Positions 19,458 to 27,354 of a DNA stretch of 64,000 nucleotides are shown here, in pieces. This DNA comes from CAVRTM01 sp963696105. GTDB lineage: Bacteria; Actinomycetota; Actinomycetes; Actinomycetales; Dermatophilaceae. A model generated the notes under the pieces. It searched no databases. It worked only from the letters and a program-made list of their open reading frames with translations, and was not told the origin of the DNA. How positions within the stretch are numbered: the stretch's first letter is position 1; each line of letters opens with the position of its first letter. The stretch spans positions 1,426,001 through 1,490,000 of the forward strand of contig CAVOIP010000005.1 in assembly GCA_963696105.1 (NCBI GenBank). The letters run 5' to 3'. Both the position numbers and the translations under genes were made by a program.

Positions 19458-19475
19458 CAGGTCGTCATACCGAAC
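19458..19475 (+). promoter_or_regulatory. Degenerate copy of the cluster operator upstream of ridA
   Basis: AGGTCGTCATACCGAACC matches 12 of 18 positions of the operator at 17557, with an intact right half (ATACCGAAC) but a poor left half. It sits in the 82-base gap between the SDR and ridA. It may be a weak site or chance; no clear internal promoter is seen. Confidence 0.25.
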
Positions 19476-19491
19476 CGAGGAGCCAAGACCC

Positions 19492-19875
19492 ATGACCCAC
19501 CGCACACACGTCGTCGAGGGCCTGCCTGCACCTGGCGGCGCGTACAGCCATGTGACCGAGGGCTCGGGCCTGGTGTTCACCGCGGGCTTCGGCCCGCACG
19601 ACCCGGAGACCGGTGCGATCCCCGAGGGCATCGAGGCGCAGACCGAGGCGACCTTGGCCAACGTCGCCCGGGCGTTGGGCGCCGTCGGGCTCGACCTGTC
19701 GCACGTGGTGAAGGCCACGGTGCACCTGGCGGAGCTGGACCGGGACTTCGCCGGTTTCAACGCCGCGTACGGCCGGGTCGTCCCCACCCCCCACCCGGTG
19801 CGGACGACGGTCGGCTCGCGGCTCCTGGGCATCCTCGTCGAGATCGACGTCATCGCCCTCGCGGATCCGACGTGA
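19492..19875 (+). CDS. RidA/YjgF-family enamine/imine deaminase
   Basis: A 127-residue RidA-family protein. Members hydrolyse reactive enamine or imine intermediates, such as 2-aminoacrylate released by PLP dehydratases. Seen: GGAYSHVTEGSGLVFTAGFG, a mid-protein LANVARALGAVGLDLSHVVKATVHL and the conserved Arg in HPVRTTVGSRLLGILVEIDVIAL. GAGG lies upstream of the ATG, and the stop overlaps the next start (GTGA). A PLP enzyme of the D-serine dehydratase type is encoded two genes away on the other strand, a fitting source of its substrate. Confidence 0.88.
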   Translation: MTHRTHVVEGLPAPGGAYSHVTEGSGLVFTAGFGPHDPETGAIPEGIEAQTEATLANVARALGAVGLDLSHVVKATVHLAELDRDFAGFNAAYGRVVPTPHPVRTTVGSRLLGILVEIDVIALADPT

Positions 19876-20831
19876 CGACGACGGCGCCGGCGCTCATGCG
19901 TGCGCTGGTCTTCACCGAGCCAGGGGTCGTCGAGCTCCAGCAGGTGCCGGTGCCCGAGGCGCGCCCCGGCGAGCTGGTCCTGTCGGTGCGCGCTGCGGGG
20001 ATCTGCGGTAGCGAGCTGCACGGCTTCCGCAGCGTCGGCTTCCGCACGCCGCCGCTGATCATGGGGCACGAGTTCGCCGGCGAGACACCGGACGGTCGCC
20101 GCGTGGTGGTGAACCCGCTCGTCAGCTGCGGGTCCTGCGACCTGTGCCGGCGTGGCGCCCCCCAGGTGTGCCGCGTCCGCGAGCTCATGGGTGTGCACCG
20201 GCCCGGCGGCTTCGCCGACCGGGTGGTGGTGCCCGCGGCCGCCGTGCACGACCTGCCCGAGGGCATGACCTGGGAGGCGGCGACCCTCGTGGAGCCGCTC
20301 GCGAACGCCGTGCACGCCTGGAAGCACGTCGGGCTGCAGGGCGGTGAGCGGGTTGCCATCATCGGAGCCGGCGCGATCGGTCTCGTCAGCCTCCTCGTCG
20401 CCCGCCACCTGGGGGTCGGCGACGTCACCGTCGTCGACCGCTCGCCGAGCCGCCTGGACGTCGCAGCCCGGCTGGGTGCCACCCACCAGGGGACGGAGCT
20501 GGAAGGCGAGTACGACATCGTGCTCGACGCGGTCGGTCTAGCGGCGACGCGCGCGGCCGCGGTGCAGGCGCTCCGGCCGGCCGGGACAACGGTCTGGCTG
20601 GGGCTGGCCGAGCCGGAGTCCGGCTTCGACGGCAACGCAGTCGTGCGCCAGGAGAAGCGAGTCATCGGGTCCTTCGCCTACACCCCGGAAGACTTCGCCG
20701 AAGCACTGAGGTGTGCCCCGCAGGTCGATCTCGGGTGGGCCACGCCGGTGGCGTGGGAGGACTCGCAGCGCACCTTCCTGCGGCTGGCCGGCGGGGCGAG
20801 CGACCCGGTGAAGGCGGTGCTGCGGCTGTGA
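19872..20831 (+). CDS. Zinc-dependent medium-chain alcohol/polyol dehydrogenase
   Basis: A 319-residue MDR enzyme. Catalytic zinc ligands are in GICGSELHG and GHEFAGE; structural zinc cysteines are in CGSCDLCRRGAPQVC (about 77-91); the NAD Rossmann motif is GAGAIGLVSLLVA. It resembles sorbitol or threonine dehydrogenases and probably oxidises a hydroxyl of the imported sugar or polyol. GTG 19872 overlaps the ridA stop, and its stop overlaps the SMP-30 start, both as GTGA. Confidence 0.88.
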   Translation: MTTTAPALMRALVFTEPGVVELQQVPVPEARPGELVLSVRAAGICGSELHGFRSVGFRTPPLIMGHEFAGETPDGRRVVVNPLVSCGSCDLCRRGAPQVCRVRELMGVHRPGGFADRVVVPAAAVHDLPEGMTWEAATLVEPLANAVHAWKHVGLQGGERVAIIGAGAIGLVSLLVARHLGVGDVTVVDRSPSRLDVAARLGATHQGTELEGEYDIVLDAVGLAATRAAAVQALRPAGTTVWLGLAEPESGFDGNAVVRQEKRVIGSFAYTPEDFAEALRCAPQVDLGWATPVAWEDSQRTFLRLAGGASDPVKAVLRL

Positions 20832-21709
20832 CGGGCCTGGACGAGTCCGACGTGTTCGTGGCTGGTTCAGGGGAGCTGTACGAGGGGCCGTGCTGGGATC
20901 CCCGCACCGGGACGCTGGTCTGGGTGGACATCCTCGCTGGTGCCGTCCACGTTGCCGACCCGGTCACCGGGGAACGGCAGGTGCACACGCTCGGCATGCC
21001 GGTCGGTGCCGTCGCGCCGCGCCGGTCCGGTGGGTGGGTGGCTGCGGTCGAGCGGGGCTTCCTGCTGCTCGACCAGGGCTGGCGCCCGGTCGGCGACGTC
21101 ATCCCCGCGCCGGGCCAGCCCGACGGCACGCGCTTCAACGACGGCAAGTGCGATGCCGCTGGCCGGTTCTGGGCCGGGACCCTTGCGTACGACGGCAGCC
21201 CGGGGGCCGGCGCGCTGTACGTCCTGGACCCCGAGGGCACGGTGCGGGAGGTGCTGCGCGGAGTCACGAACTCCAACGGTCTGGCGTGGTCGCCCGATGG
21301 CGGCACGCTCTACTACGTCGACACCGGGCGCGGGACCATCGACTGCATGGATGTGGACCCGTCCTCGGGTGCGGTGGCCAACCGCCGGCCGCACGTGACC
21401 GTGCCCGGCGCGGAGGGCCTCCCGGACGGCCTGACGATCGACCGCGAGGGCTACCTCTGGCTCGCGCTCTGGGGCGGCTCGTGTGTGCGCCGCTACTCCC
21501 CCTCGGGTGTGCTCGACCGTGTGGTCGGCCTGCCCGTAGAGCGGGTGACGAGCATGGCGTTCGGTGGTGCGGCGTTGGACGAGCTGTTCATCACCTCGGC
21601 GTGGGAGGGCCTGACGCTCGCCGAGCGCGGACGTCAGCCCCTCGCCGGCTCCGTCTTCCGGTACCGGCCCGGCGTCCACGGGCTGCCACCGGCGGCGTTC
21701 GCCGGCTGA
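20828..21709 (+). CDS. SMP-30/gluconolactonase-family lactonase
   Basis: A 293-residue six-bladed beta-propeller lactonase that opens sugar lactones with a divalent metal. Seen: the metal Glu in YEGPCWDP, RFNDGKCDAAGRFWAGT with ligand Asn, NSNGLAWSPDGGTLYYVDT and LPDGLTIDREGYLWLALWGG with ligand Asp. Its place after two dehydrogenases fits oxidation of an aldose to a lactone followed by hydrolysis to an aldonate. It is the final gene of the operon and is followed by a hairpin (21711-21736). Confidence 0.88.
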   Translation: MTGLDESDVFVAGSGELYEGPCWDPRTGTLVWVDILAGAVHVADPVTGERQVHTLGMPVGAVAPRRSGGWVAAVERGFLLLDQGWRPVGDVIPAPGQPDGTRFNDGKCDAAGRFWAGTLAYDGSPGAGALYVLDPEGTVREVLRGVTNSNGLAWSPDGGTLYYVDTGRGTIDCMDVDPSSGAVANRRPHVTVPGAEGLPDGLTIDREGYLWLALWGGSCVRRYSPSGVLDRVVGLPVERVTSMAFGGAALDELFITSAWEGLTLAERGRQPLAGSVFRYRPGVHGLPPAAFAG

Positions 21710-21710
21710 C

Positions 21711-21736
21711 GCGGGTGCGCCGCTCCACGCGCCCGC
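21711..21736. terminator. Terminator between convergent SMP-30 and D-amino-acid enzyme genes
   Basis: GCGGGTGCG (21711-21719) pairs with CGCGCCCGC (21728-21736), nine pairs including one G-T, with an eight-base loop, in the 48-base gap between converging genes. Confidence 0.5.
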
Positions 21737-21757
21737 GCCCGGTGCACGGGTGTCTGC

Positions 21758-23029
21758 TCAGAAGAAGGTGCGCACCAGGTCGACGACGTGCTCGCGGTCG
21801 TCGACGACAGGGATCCAGCGCCACTTGTCGAACGTGGTGCACGGGTGGGAGATCCCCAGGGCCACCTCGTCGCCGGCCGACAGCACGCAGCCGTCCGGCA
21901 CCGTGACGACCAGGTGCTGGTCGAAGAGGCGGTCGGCGACAGCGCCCCGCACATCCACCGGGCCCGAGCGACCGTGCCCGCGCAGCAGGACGGGCAGGCC
22001 TGAGTCCGAGGAGACGTCCCGCCGCCCGGCGCCGATCACCACGGTGCCGCGTTCGGGACGCGAGAGCACGGGTGCCCAGACCTCCAGGGCCGGGTGCAGC
22101 CTCGGCGCCGCCGACGCGCGCTCGAAGGCCGAGATGGAGCGGTACAGGCCGTGGTCGTGGGTGACGTAGCAGCCGCTGCGCAGCACCACCCGCCACGCGG
22201 GCTCGCCCGCGAGCACGTCCACCACCGCGTCGAAGTACGCGGATCCCCCCGCGCTGATGAGGGGAACGCCGGCCAGGTGTCCGGAGGTGAGCAGCTCGCT
22301 GGTCAGCGTGCCGAGCTGTTCGCAGAACGCGCGCGCCGCAGCCAGGGTCGCCTCGTGGTCCGGGGCGACGATGGAACCCTCGTAACCCGCCACCCCCACG
22401 AGTGCCAGGCGCATCGTGTGGGCGACTGCGTCAGCCACGTCGCGCGCCGCCGACAGTGTCCGGGCTCCGGTCCGCCCCAGCGCATGCCCGAGCTCGACCA
22501 CCACGTTGAGCGGCCGGGTCGACCCGAGCTCTGACAGCGTGCGGTCGAGCAGGGCCACCCCTGCGGCGCTGTCCACGTAGCAGGTTGGCGTGAACTCGGG
22601 GTCGTCCGCCAGTTCCCGCCCCAGCCACGTGATTGAGGCCTGGTCCGTCACCTCGTTGGCGATCAGGATGTGCTGCACCCCGAACCGGCGGAACAGCCGC
22701 GCCTGAGCGACGGTGGCCACCGTGATCCCCCGTGCCCCGGCCTCGAGCTGCGCCGCCACGAGCTGGGGCGCCATCGTCGTCTTGGCGTGCGGGTACAGGT
22801 CGACCCCGCGGTCCGTGCAGTACTGCGCCATCGTGGCGATGTTGTGCTGCAGGGCGCTCTGGCGCAGGAGCGCACGCGGACTTCCCAGCCATCCGTTCCG
22901 CGCCGGCGGTTGCAGGGCGGCAAGGGTCGCCGCCGTGACCGGCTCCCGGTGGAGGGGGCCACCGAAGCCCTTCTCCTCCGGCTTGATCGGCAGCTCGCGC
23001 AGGGCGCGGACCCGGGTCTGGTCGTACAC
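21758..23029 (-). CDS. PLP-dependent D-serine dehydratase / D-threonine aldolase-like protein
   Basis: A 423-residue alanine-racemase-fold enzyme with a C-terminal D-serine-dehydratase-like domain. The PLP lysine is in DLYPHAKTTMAPQLVAAQ, and the His/Cys metal site is in ISHPCTTFDKWRWIPVVDD at the C-terminus. Such enzymes dehydrate D-serine or D-threo-hydroxyaspartate or cleave D-threonine-type amino acids. GTG 23029 is chosen because GAGGG precedes it by about 8 bases and homology starts there; longer forms would enter the divergent promoter region. The neighbouring RidA would deal with enamine products, and the operator at 23097 may also serve this gene. Confidence 0.8.
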   Translation of the reverse strand: MYDQTRVRALRELPIKPEEKGFGGPLHREPVTAATLAALQPPARNGWLGSPRALLRQSALQHNIATMAQYCTDRGVDLYPHAKTTMAPQLVAAQLEAGARGITVATVAQARLFRRFGVQHILIANEVTDQASITWLGRELADDPEFTPTCYVDSAAGVALLDRTLSELGSTRPLNVVVELGHALGRTGARTLSAARDVADAVAHTMRLALVGVAGYEGSIVAPDHEATLAAARAFCEQLGTLTSELLTSGHLAGVPLISAGGSAYFDAVVDVLAGEPAWRVVLRSGCYVTHDHGLYRSISAFERASAAPRLHPALEVWAPVLSRPERGTVVIGAGRRDVSSDSGLPVLLRGHGRSGPVDVRGAVADRLFDQHLVVTVPDGCVLSAGDEVALGISHPCTTFDKWRWIPVVDDREHVVDLVRTFF

Positions 23030-23048
23030 GACTGAAGCCCTCACATCC

Positions 23049-23114
23049 TTGACATCGACACGTCCAGTGGACACGCTGTGACAGCAGCCCGAACGCTGTC
23101 CGGGATTTCGAACA
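23049..23114 (+). promoter_or_regulatory. Promoter and IclR-type operator of the second GH4 gene
   Basis: TTGACA (23049-23054), 17 bases and a poor -10 CACGCT (23072-23077) are followed after 19 bases by TGTCCGGGATTTCGAACA (23097-23114), nearly the same as the copy at 17557 read on plus. Spacing matches the other sites. It lies between divergent genes and could also affect the PLP-enzyme gene. Confidence 0.55.
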
Positions 23115-23138
23115 CTATCGGAAAGTTGGCTCGAGCGT

Positions 23139-24446
23139 ATGACGACTATCGCCTTCATCGGTGCCGGCAGCGTGGTGTTCACCCGCCAGCTGCTCTCCGA
23201 CATCCTGCGCTTCCCCGAGCTGGCCGACGCGACCATCTCCCTGCATGACATCGACCCCGACCGGTTGAGCACCGCCGAGGGGATCGCGCGCCAGGTCTCG
23301 GCCCAGGTGGGCGGGAGCCCCAAGGTGGTGGTCTCGGCGGACCGCCGCGCGGCGCTCGCCGGTGCCCACTTCGTCATCAACATGGTGCAGGTCGGCGGGA
23401 TCGCGGCGACGCGGGTGGACTTCGAGGTGCCCGCCTCCTTCGGGGTGCGTCAGACGATCGCGGACACGCTCGGTGTGGGCGGCGTCTTCCGGGCACTGCG
23501 CACCTTCCCGGTGCTGCAGGGCATCGCCGAGGACATGCAGGCGGTGTGCCCCGACGCGTGGCTGCTCAACTACACCAACCCGATGGCCATGAACGTGTGG
23601 TGGTTGTCGCAGGTGGCGCCGTCGGTCAAGGCGGTGGGTCTGTGCCACAGCGTCTACTGGACGGTCGCCGGACTCTGCGACCTGGTGGGTGTGCCCCTGG
23701 AGGGCACGAGCTACCGCGCCGCAGGCGTCAACCACCAGGCCTGGTTGCTGCGCTGGGAGCACGGCGGCAAAGACCTCTACCCGCTCCTGGACGCCCGGAT
23801 CGCGGCGGACGAGGAACTGCGCCGGCGGGTCCGCGTGGACATGTACCGCCGCCTGGGCTTCTACCCGACGGAGACCAGCGAGCACTCCTCGGAGTACGTG
23901 CCGTGGTACCTGCATGACGAGCGGGAGGTGGACCGGCTGCGCATCCCGGTGGGCGTCTACCTCGGCATCAGCGCCGAGAACGTCGAGGAGTACGAGCAGA
24001 CCCGCAGGGCGCTGGCGGCCGGCGAGCTGCTGCCGCTGGAGACGAGCGCCACCGAGTACGCGCCGCAGGTCATCCACTCCATGGTCACAGGGACGCCGAG
24101 GACCATCCACGCCAACGTGGTGAACCGTGGCCTGATCGACAACCTTCCGCAGGGCGCCGCCGTGGAGGTGCCCTGCTCCGTCGACGACCTGGGCCTGCAC
24201 CCCCAGGCCATCGGTGCCTTGCCGCCACAGTGCGCCGCGCTCAACGCGGCGTTCCTTGCCGTCGGCGAGCTCACGGTCCGGGCCGCCCTGGAGGGCGACC
24301 CGCGGCTGGTGCGGCAGGCCGTGATGATGGACCCGAACACGTCGGCGACACTTCGCGTGAACGACATCTGGGACCTGTGTGACGCCATGACCAAGGCCCA
24401 CGGCGACCTGCTGCCGGAAGCGCTCCGGGCCGGCGCCGGGGCCTAG
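23139..24446 (+). CDS. Glycoside hydrolase family 4 (alpha-glycosidase), second copy
   Basis: A 435-residue GH4 enzyme: FIGAGSVVFTRQLLSDIL, LHDIDPDRL, LNYTNPMAMNVWW and the metal-site motif CHSV (169-172), then AAGVNHQAWLLRW. As in the copy at 15122-16441 this motif indicates non-phosphorylated alpha-glycosides. The catalytic partner region HSSEYVPWYL is conserved. The two copies share motifs at equal spacing but differ widely elsewhere, so they likely handle different linkages or aglycones. It stands alone on plus, controlled by its own promoter and operator. Confidence 0.88.
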   Translation: MTTIAFIGAGSVVFTRQLLSDILRFPELADATISLHDIDPDRLSTAEGIARQVSAQVGGSPKVVVSADRRAALAGAHFVINMVQVGGIAATRVDFEVPASFGVRQTIADTLGVGGVFRALRTFPVLQGIAEDMQAVCPDAWLLNYTNPMAMNVWWLSQVAPSVKAVGLCHSVYWTVAGLCDLVGVPLEGTSYRAAGVNHQAWLLRWEHGGKDLYPLLDARIAADEELRRRVRVDMYRRLGFYPTETSEHSSEYVPWYLHDEREVDRLRIPVGVYLGISAENVEEYEQTRRALAAGELLPLETSATEYAPQVIHSMVTGTPRTIHANVVNRGLIDNLPQGAAVEVPCSVDDLGLHPQAIGALPPQCAALNAAFLAVGELTVRAALEGDPRLVRQAVMMDPNTSATLRVNDIWDLCDAMTKAHGDLLPEALRAGAGA

Positions 24447-24449
24447 CCG

Positions 24450-24475
24450 GCCCGGAGCGGGCCGCTGCTCCGGGC
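24450..24475. terminator. Bidirectional terminator between GH4 and dioxygenase genes
   Basis: GCCCGGAGC (24450-24458) and GCTCCGGGC (24467-24475) form a perfect 9-bp stem with an eight-base loop in the 32-base gap between converging genes. Confidence 0.65.
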
Positions 24476-24478
24476 GGG

Positions 24479-25213
24479 TCACCCAGGGAACCGGTCCTGG
24501 TTCACCGTGCCGAGGCGCGCTGGGTGGTAGGTGTAGATGATGGCCCGCCGTGGGACCCGGCCCCGGTTGAGGTCGGAGTGGTGCAGCAGGTAGGAGTCGA
24601 AGACGATCATGTCGCCGGCTTGGAGGGGGACCGGGACAGCCTGGTCCGCGTCGATGGAGGACGGGTCCACCTCGAAGTGGCCGGTGCCGCGGAAGGGGTA
24701 GATCGTGCGGTCGCGGTGACTGCCCGGGATGACCTGCAGGCAGCCGTTCGCCAGGTCTGCGTCGTCGAGGTACACGAAGCACGTGGCGAGCTCGTCGGTG
24801 TGCGCACGCCAGCAGCAGGACCAGTCCTGGTGCCACGGGTAGGGGGAGCCTCCCGGGAGCTTGAGGTTGAGCTTGTCCTCGAAGAGTCCGACCTCCCCGT
24901 CGAAGATGGCGCGGGCGGGGCCGGCTACCGCCTCGTGCCGGGCCAGGTCGGTGAAGAACGGGCTGAGGTCCGAGATCGGCTCGATCTTGCGGATGACGTC
25001 GTCCATGCCCGGGCGGTGCTCGGGGTCCAGGTGGTCGGTCTCCAGCTCGAGGCGCGGAGCGAAGCGGGACCGGTCGCTGTCGCACAGCGCAATGAGCCGC
25101 TCGGACTCTCGGCGCGCCTGGTCGCACAGCTCCGGGTCCAGGACGCCGCGGAGGACGGCATAGCCGTCCCTGCGGTAGGTCTCGACGTCGAAGGTGGTGG
25201 CAGTCGAGGTCAT
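24479..25213 (-). CDS. Phytanoyl-CoA dioxygenase (PhyH)-family 2-oxoglutarate/Fe(II) oxygenase
   Basis: A 244-residue PhyH-fold protein, expected to hydroxylate a small molecule with 2-oxoglutarate and iron. The HxD of the iron facial triad is in YPWHQDWSCCW (H and D around residues 126-128), and the distal His is in SYLLHHSDLN; the 2-oxoglutarate Arg follows in VPRRAIIYTYHP. CFVYLDDADLANGCLQVIPGSH is typical. It is the last gene of the GntR-SBP operon. Its ATG overlaps the stop of the small ORF upstream (ATGA). A hydroxylation step on the imported substrate or an amino-acid side chain is inferred. Confidence 0.85.
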   Translation of the reverse strand: MTSTATTFDVETYRRDGYAVLRGVLDPELCDQARRESERLIALCDSDRSRFAPRLELETDHLDPEHRPGMDDVIRKIEPISDLSPFFTDLARHEAVAGPARAIFDGEVGLFEDKLNLKLPGGSPYPWHQDWSCCWRAHTDELATCFVYLDDADLANGCLQVIPGSHRDRTIYPFRGTGHFEVDPSSIDADQAVPVPLQAGDMIVFDSYLLHHSDLNRGRVPRRAIIYTYHPARLGTVNQDRFPG

Positions 25214-25389
25214 GGCATCACCGTTTCTGGGGGAGTCGTCGCACGTTGCTGGGCGCGGAGGCCACCCGGGGCCAGCGTCTGGCAGGCGAGCGTGGCCATC
25301 GCGGTCCGGAGGTGCGGGGCGAGTGCAGGCACGATGTCGGACCCGGTCTGTCGCAGGGACGCGTCGCCGGTCGCGGTGTTGACCGTCAC
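25210..25389 (-). CDS. 59-residue ORF, function unknown, coupled on both sides
   Basis: A small reading frame of 59 codons filling the gap between the SIS and PhyH genes. Its GTG start overlaps the SIS stop by four bases (GTGA), and its TGA overlaps the PhyH ATG by four bases (ATGA), just as the neighbouring genes overlap each other. That double coupling is the main evidence that it is translated. The product begins MTVNTATGDASLRQTG, has a mid segment HLRTAMATLACQTLAPGG and shows no signal peptide, membrane helix or motif I recognise. It could be a truncated remnant of a longer gene or a genuine small protein. Confidence 0.5.
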   Translation of the reverse strand: MTVNTATGDASLRQTGSDIVPALAPHLRTAMATLACQTLAPGGLRAQQRATTPPETVMP

Positions 25390-26300
25390 AGCGCGACAAC
25401 CGAACGGGAGAGGTGGATGGGGTGGTCCGCGTCGCGGCCGGAGGCGGCAGCCCAGGTAACGGCGTGGCGTTGCAGCTTCACCAGCTCGACGAGCGGCTCC
25501 GGACCGCCGTGCTGGATCCGGGCGCCCGTCTCCTCGATGGACTCGACCTGCTTGGCAGTGAGCGGCGTCATGGCCCACACCAGGGTGCCCGGTCCAGCGA
25601 CGCTGATGGGCCCGTGGCGGTACTCGCCGCTGGCATAGGCCTCCGCCCACATCCCGGCCGACTCGCGGCACTTCAGCGCGGCCTCTTGTGCCAGGTGGGC
25701 CGCCCACCCGGTGGCCAGCACCACGAGCTGGGTGGGCCGGTCGTGCTCGACCGGTGCCGAGAGGGCTGCCGTACCGGCCGCCAGGAGTGAGTTCCGGGCG
25801 GCGGCATCCTGCCCGAGTGACGCCCGCAGCAGGCTGAGCAGGGTGGTCGGGAACCGGGTCTGGACGACGCTGCGCTCGTCGGCGTAGCTGAGGTCGATGA
25901 TGTGCGTCGCCCCCGCCCCGACCGGGGTGCCGAGCTCGCCGAGCACGGCGGTGACGGGGACGTCGGGGTCCAGCCGGGGGAGCGCCTCGACGACGTCGCT
26001 GGAGGTGCCGGAGCGGCTGATGGCGATGACGCGGTCGTAGGGCCGGACCACGTGGCCGAGCTCGGAGGCGATCACGGCGTCGGTGATCCCGTGCCCGGAC
26101 TGCTCACGCAGGGCCGCGTAGGCCGCGGCGACGTAGTACGAGGTGCCGCACCCGAGGACGAGCACGCGCTCGCCGTGTGCAGGCAGGCCGGCGGGCCGCC
26201 CGTCGGCCTGGTGCTGCGCGCGCCGCCAGAGCTCGGGCTGGCTCGCGATCTCCTCGGTGGTCACGCGGCCCAGGGCGCTGGTGGCGGAGTCGTTGGTCAC
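25386..26300 (-). CDS. SIS-domain sugar isomerase/deglycase (FrlB/AgaS type)
   Basis: A 304-residue double SIS-domain protein of the GlmS-isomerase/AgaS/FrlB group. Phosphosugar loops are GCGTSYYVA (50-58) and SRSGTSSDV (95-103). ALKCRESAGMWAEAYASGEYRHGP (to 231) carries the Glu and His-Gly-Pro typical of catalytically active members. In the Bacillus frl operon such a protein cleaves fructoselysine-6-phosphate to glucose-6-phosphate and lysine. Gene order here (GntR, SBP, permease, permease, PfkB kinase, SIS) matches that pathway, so deglycation of a 6-phosphorylated Amadori compound is the leading hypothesis; aminosugar isomerisation is the alternative. Confidence 0.78.
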   Translation of the reverse strand: MTNDSATSALGRVTTEEIASQPELWRRAQHQADGRPAGLPAHGERVLVLGCGTSYYVAAAYAALREQSGHGITDAVIASELGHVVRPYDRVIAISRSGTSSDVVEALPRLDPDVPVTAVLGELGTPVGAGATHIIDLSYADERSVVQTRFPTTLLSLLRASLGQDAAARNSLLAAGTAALSAPVEHDRPTQLVVLATGWAAHLAQEAALKCRESAGMWAEAYASGEYRHGPISVAGPGTLVWAMTPLTAKQVESIEETGARIQHGGPEPLVELVKLQRHAVTWAAASGRDADHPIHLSRSVVAL

Positions 26301-26328
26301 TGCGGCGTCCTCACTTTCTCGTTCGGGT

Positions 26329-27354
26329 CTACGGGTGGGTTGACGCGGCCGGGGCTCGGCCGGCAGGGACGGTCGTAGCGGTCAGGGTCGCCGCCATGGC
26401 GCTCGCCTCGGCATCCGTGGGCTGGCCGTCGACGCCTCCCGGCAGGCGGGTGGAGAGGCTGCCGGCGGCGACGGCGAGGCGCAGCGCTGCGCCGATGTCC
26501 CGGCCCTCCAGGCGTGCATGGAGGAAGGCGCCCGCGAGTGTGTCGCCTGCCCCGACCGTGTCCTGCACGGTCACCGTCGGTGCCGCGACGTGGACGGTGG
26601 CCTGGGCGCTGAGCGCGTACGCCCCCCGGTGGCCGCACTTGAGGATGACGATGCCGCCGGGTGCCAGGTGGGAGAGGATCCGCTCGGCAGCCGCATGGGC
26701 GGTGGCCGGTTCACCGCCGCCCAGGACTCGTGCGACGCCCATTGCCTCGGACTCGTTGCAGAAGAAGAAGTCTGCGTGGCGCAGCGCTTCCGGCAGGTGG
26801 GAGTCCCACTCCCGAGCGGGGTCGTCGTTCGGGTCGATCGAGGTCGAGATCCCGCGCTTCCTCGCCTCGGCCAGGGCGTCCGGCAGGCCCGCAACGGCTC
26901 CGGTGTGCAGGAACCAGGAACCGACGTGGACGTGTCGCACGCCGGACGACTGCCGCAGGTCCAGGTCATCGGCGCGCAGGTCGCCCATGACGCCCCGGTC
27001 CGTGAGGATGTGCCGGTCGTTGTTGTCCCCGCGGCGGACGAGGATCACGGAGGAGCCGGTGCGGCCCCCGGCAACGGTGCGGACCCGGTCCACGAGCACC
27101 TGCCGGTCTCGCAGCCGCTGAAGCATGAAGGCGCCGAAGGCGTCGTCCCCGATGACGCCCACGAGACCGGTGGGCGTGCCGAGTCGGGCGAGCCCGCAGG
27201 CGGTGATGGCCACCGAGCTGCCGACGGTCATCGTGGTGCGCCCGGTGAGGTCCTCGCGCTGGCCGAAAGTGAGGTCGGGGACCGCCGTCACGACGATGTC
27301 CGGGTTGACCTCACCGAACATCAGGACCGTCGGGTTCCCGTGCGGCGCGGTCAC
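26329..27354 (-). CDS. PfkB-family carbohydrate kinase (FrlD-like by context)
   Basis: A 341-residue ribokinase-type kinase. Seen: FGEVNPDIVV, TMTVGSSVAITACGLARLG (substrate glycines), CNESEAMGVARVLGGGEP and the ATP-site QDTVGAGDTLAGAFLHARL with catalytic Asp. GTG 27354 overlaps the permease stop (GTGA). It precedes the SIS gene by 28 bases. By analogy with FrlD it would phosphorylate an imported fructosamine at O-6; sequence alone only supports a sugar kinase. Confidence 0.82.
   Translation of the reverse strand: MTAPHGNPTVLMFGEVNPDIVVTAVPDLTFGQREDLTGRTTMTVGSSVAITACGLARLGTPTGLVGVIGDDAFGAFMLQRLRDRQVLVDRVRTVAGGRTGSSVILVRRGDNNDRHILTDRGVMGDLRADDLDLRQSSGVRHVHVGSWFLHTGAVAGLPDALAEARKRGISTSIDPNDDPAREWDSHLPEALRHADFFFCNESEAMGVARVLGGGEPATAHAAAERILSHLAPGGIVILKCGHRGAYALSAQATVHVAAPTVTVQDTVGAGDTLAGAFLHARLEGRDIGAALRLAVAAGSLSTRLPGGVDGQPTDAEASAMAATLTATTVPAGRAPAASTHP

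Noticed and set aside
23115..25127. 670-codon minus-strand ORF opposite the second GH4 gene
   Set aside because: Antisense shadow of the GH4 gene; only its beginning, out of frame, overlaps the PhyH gene.
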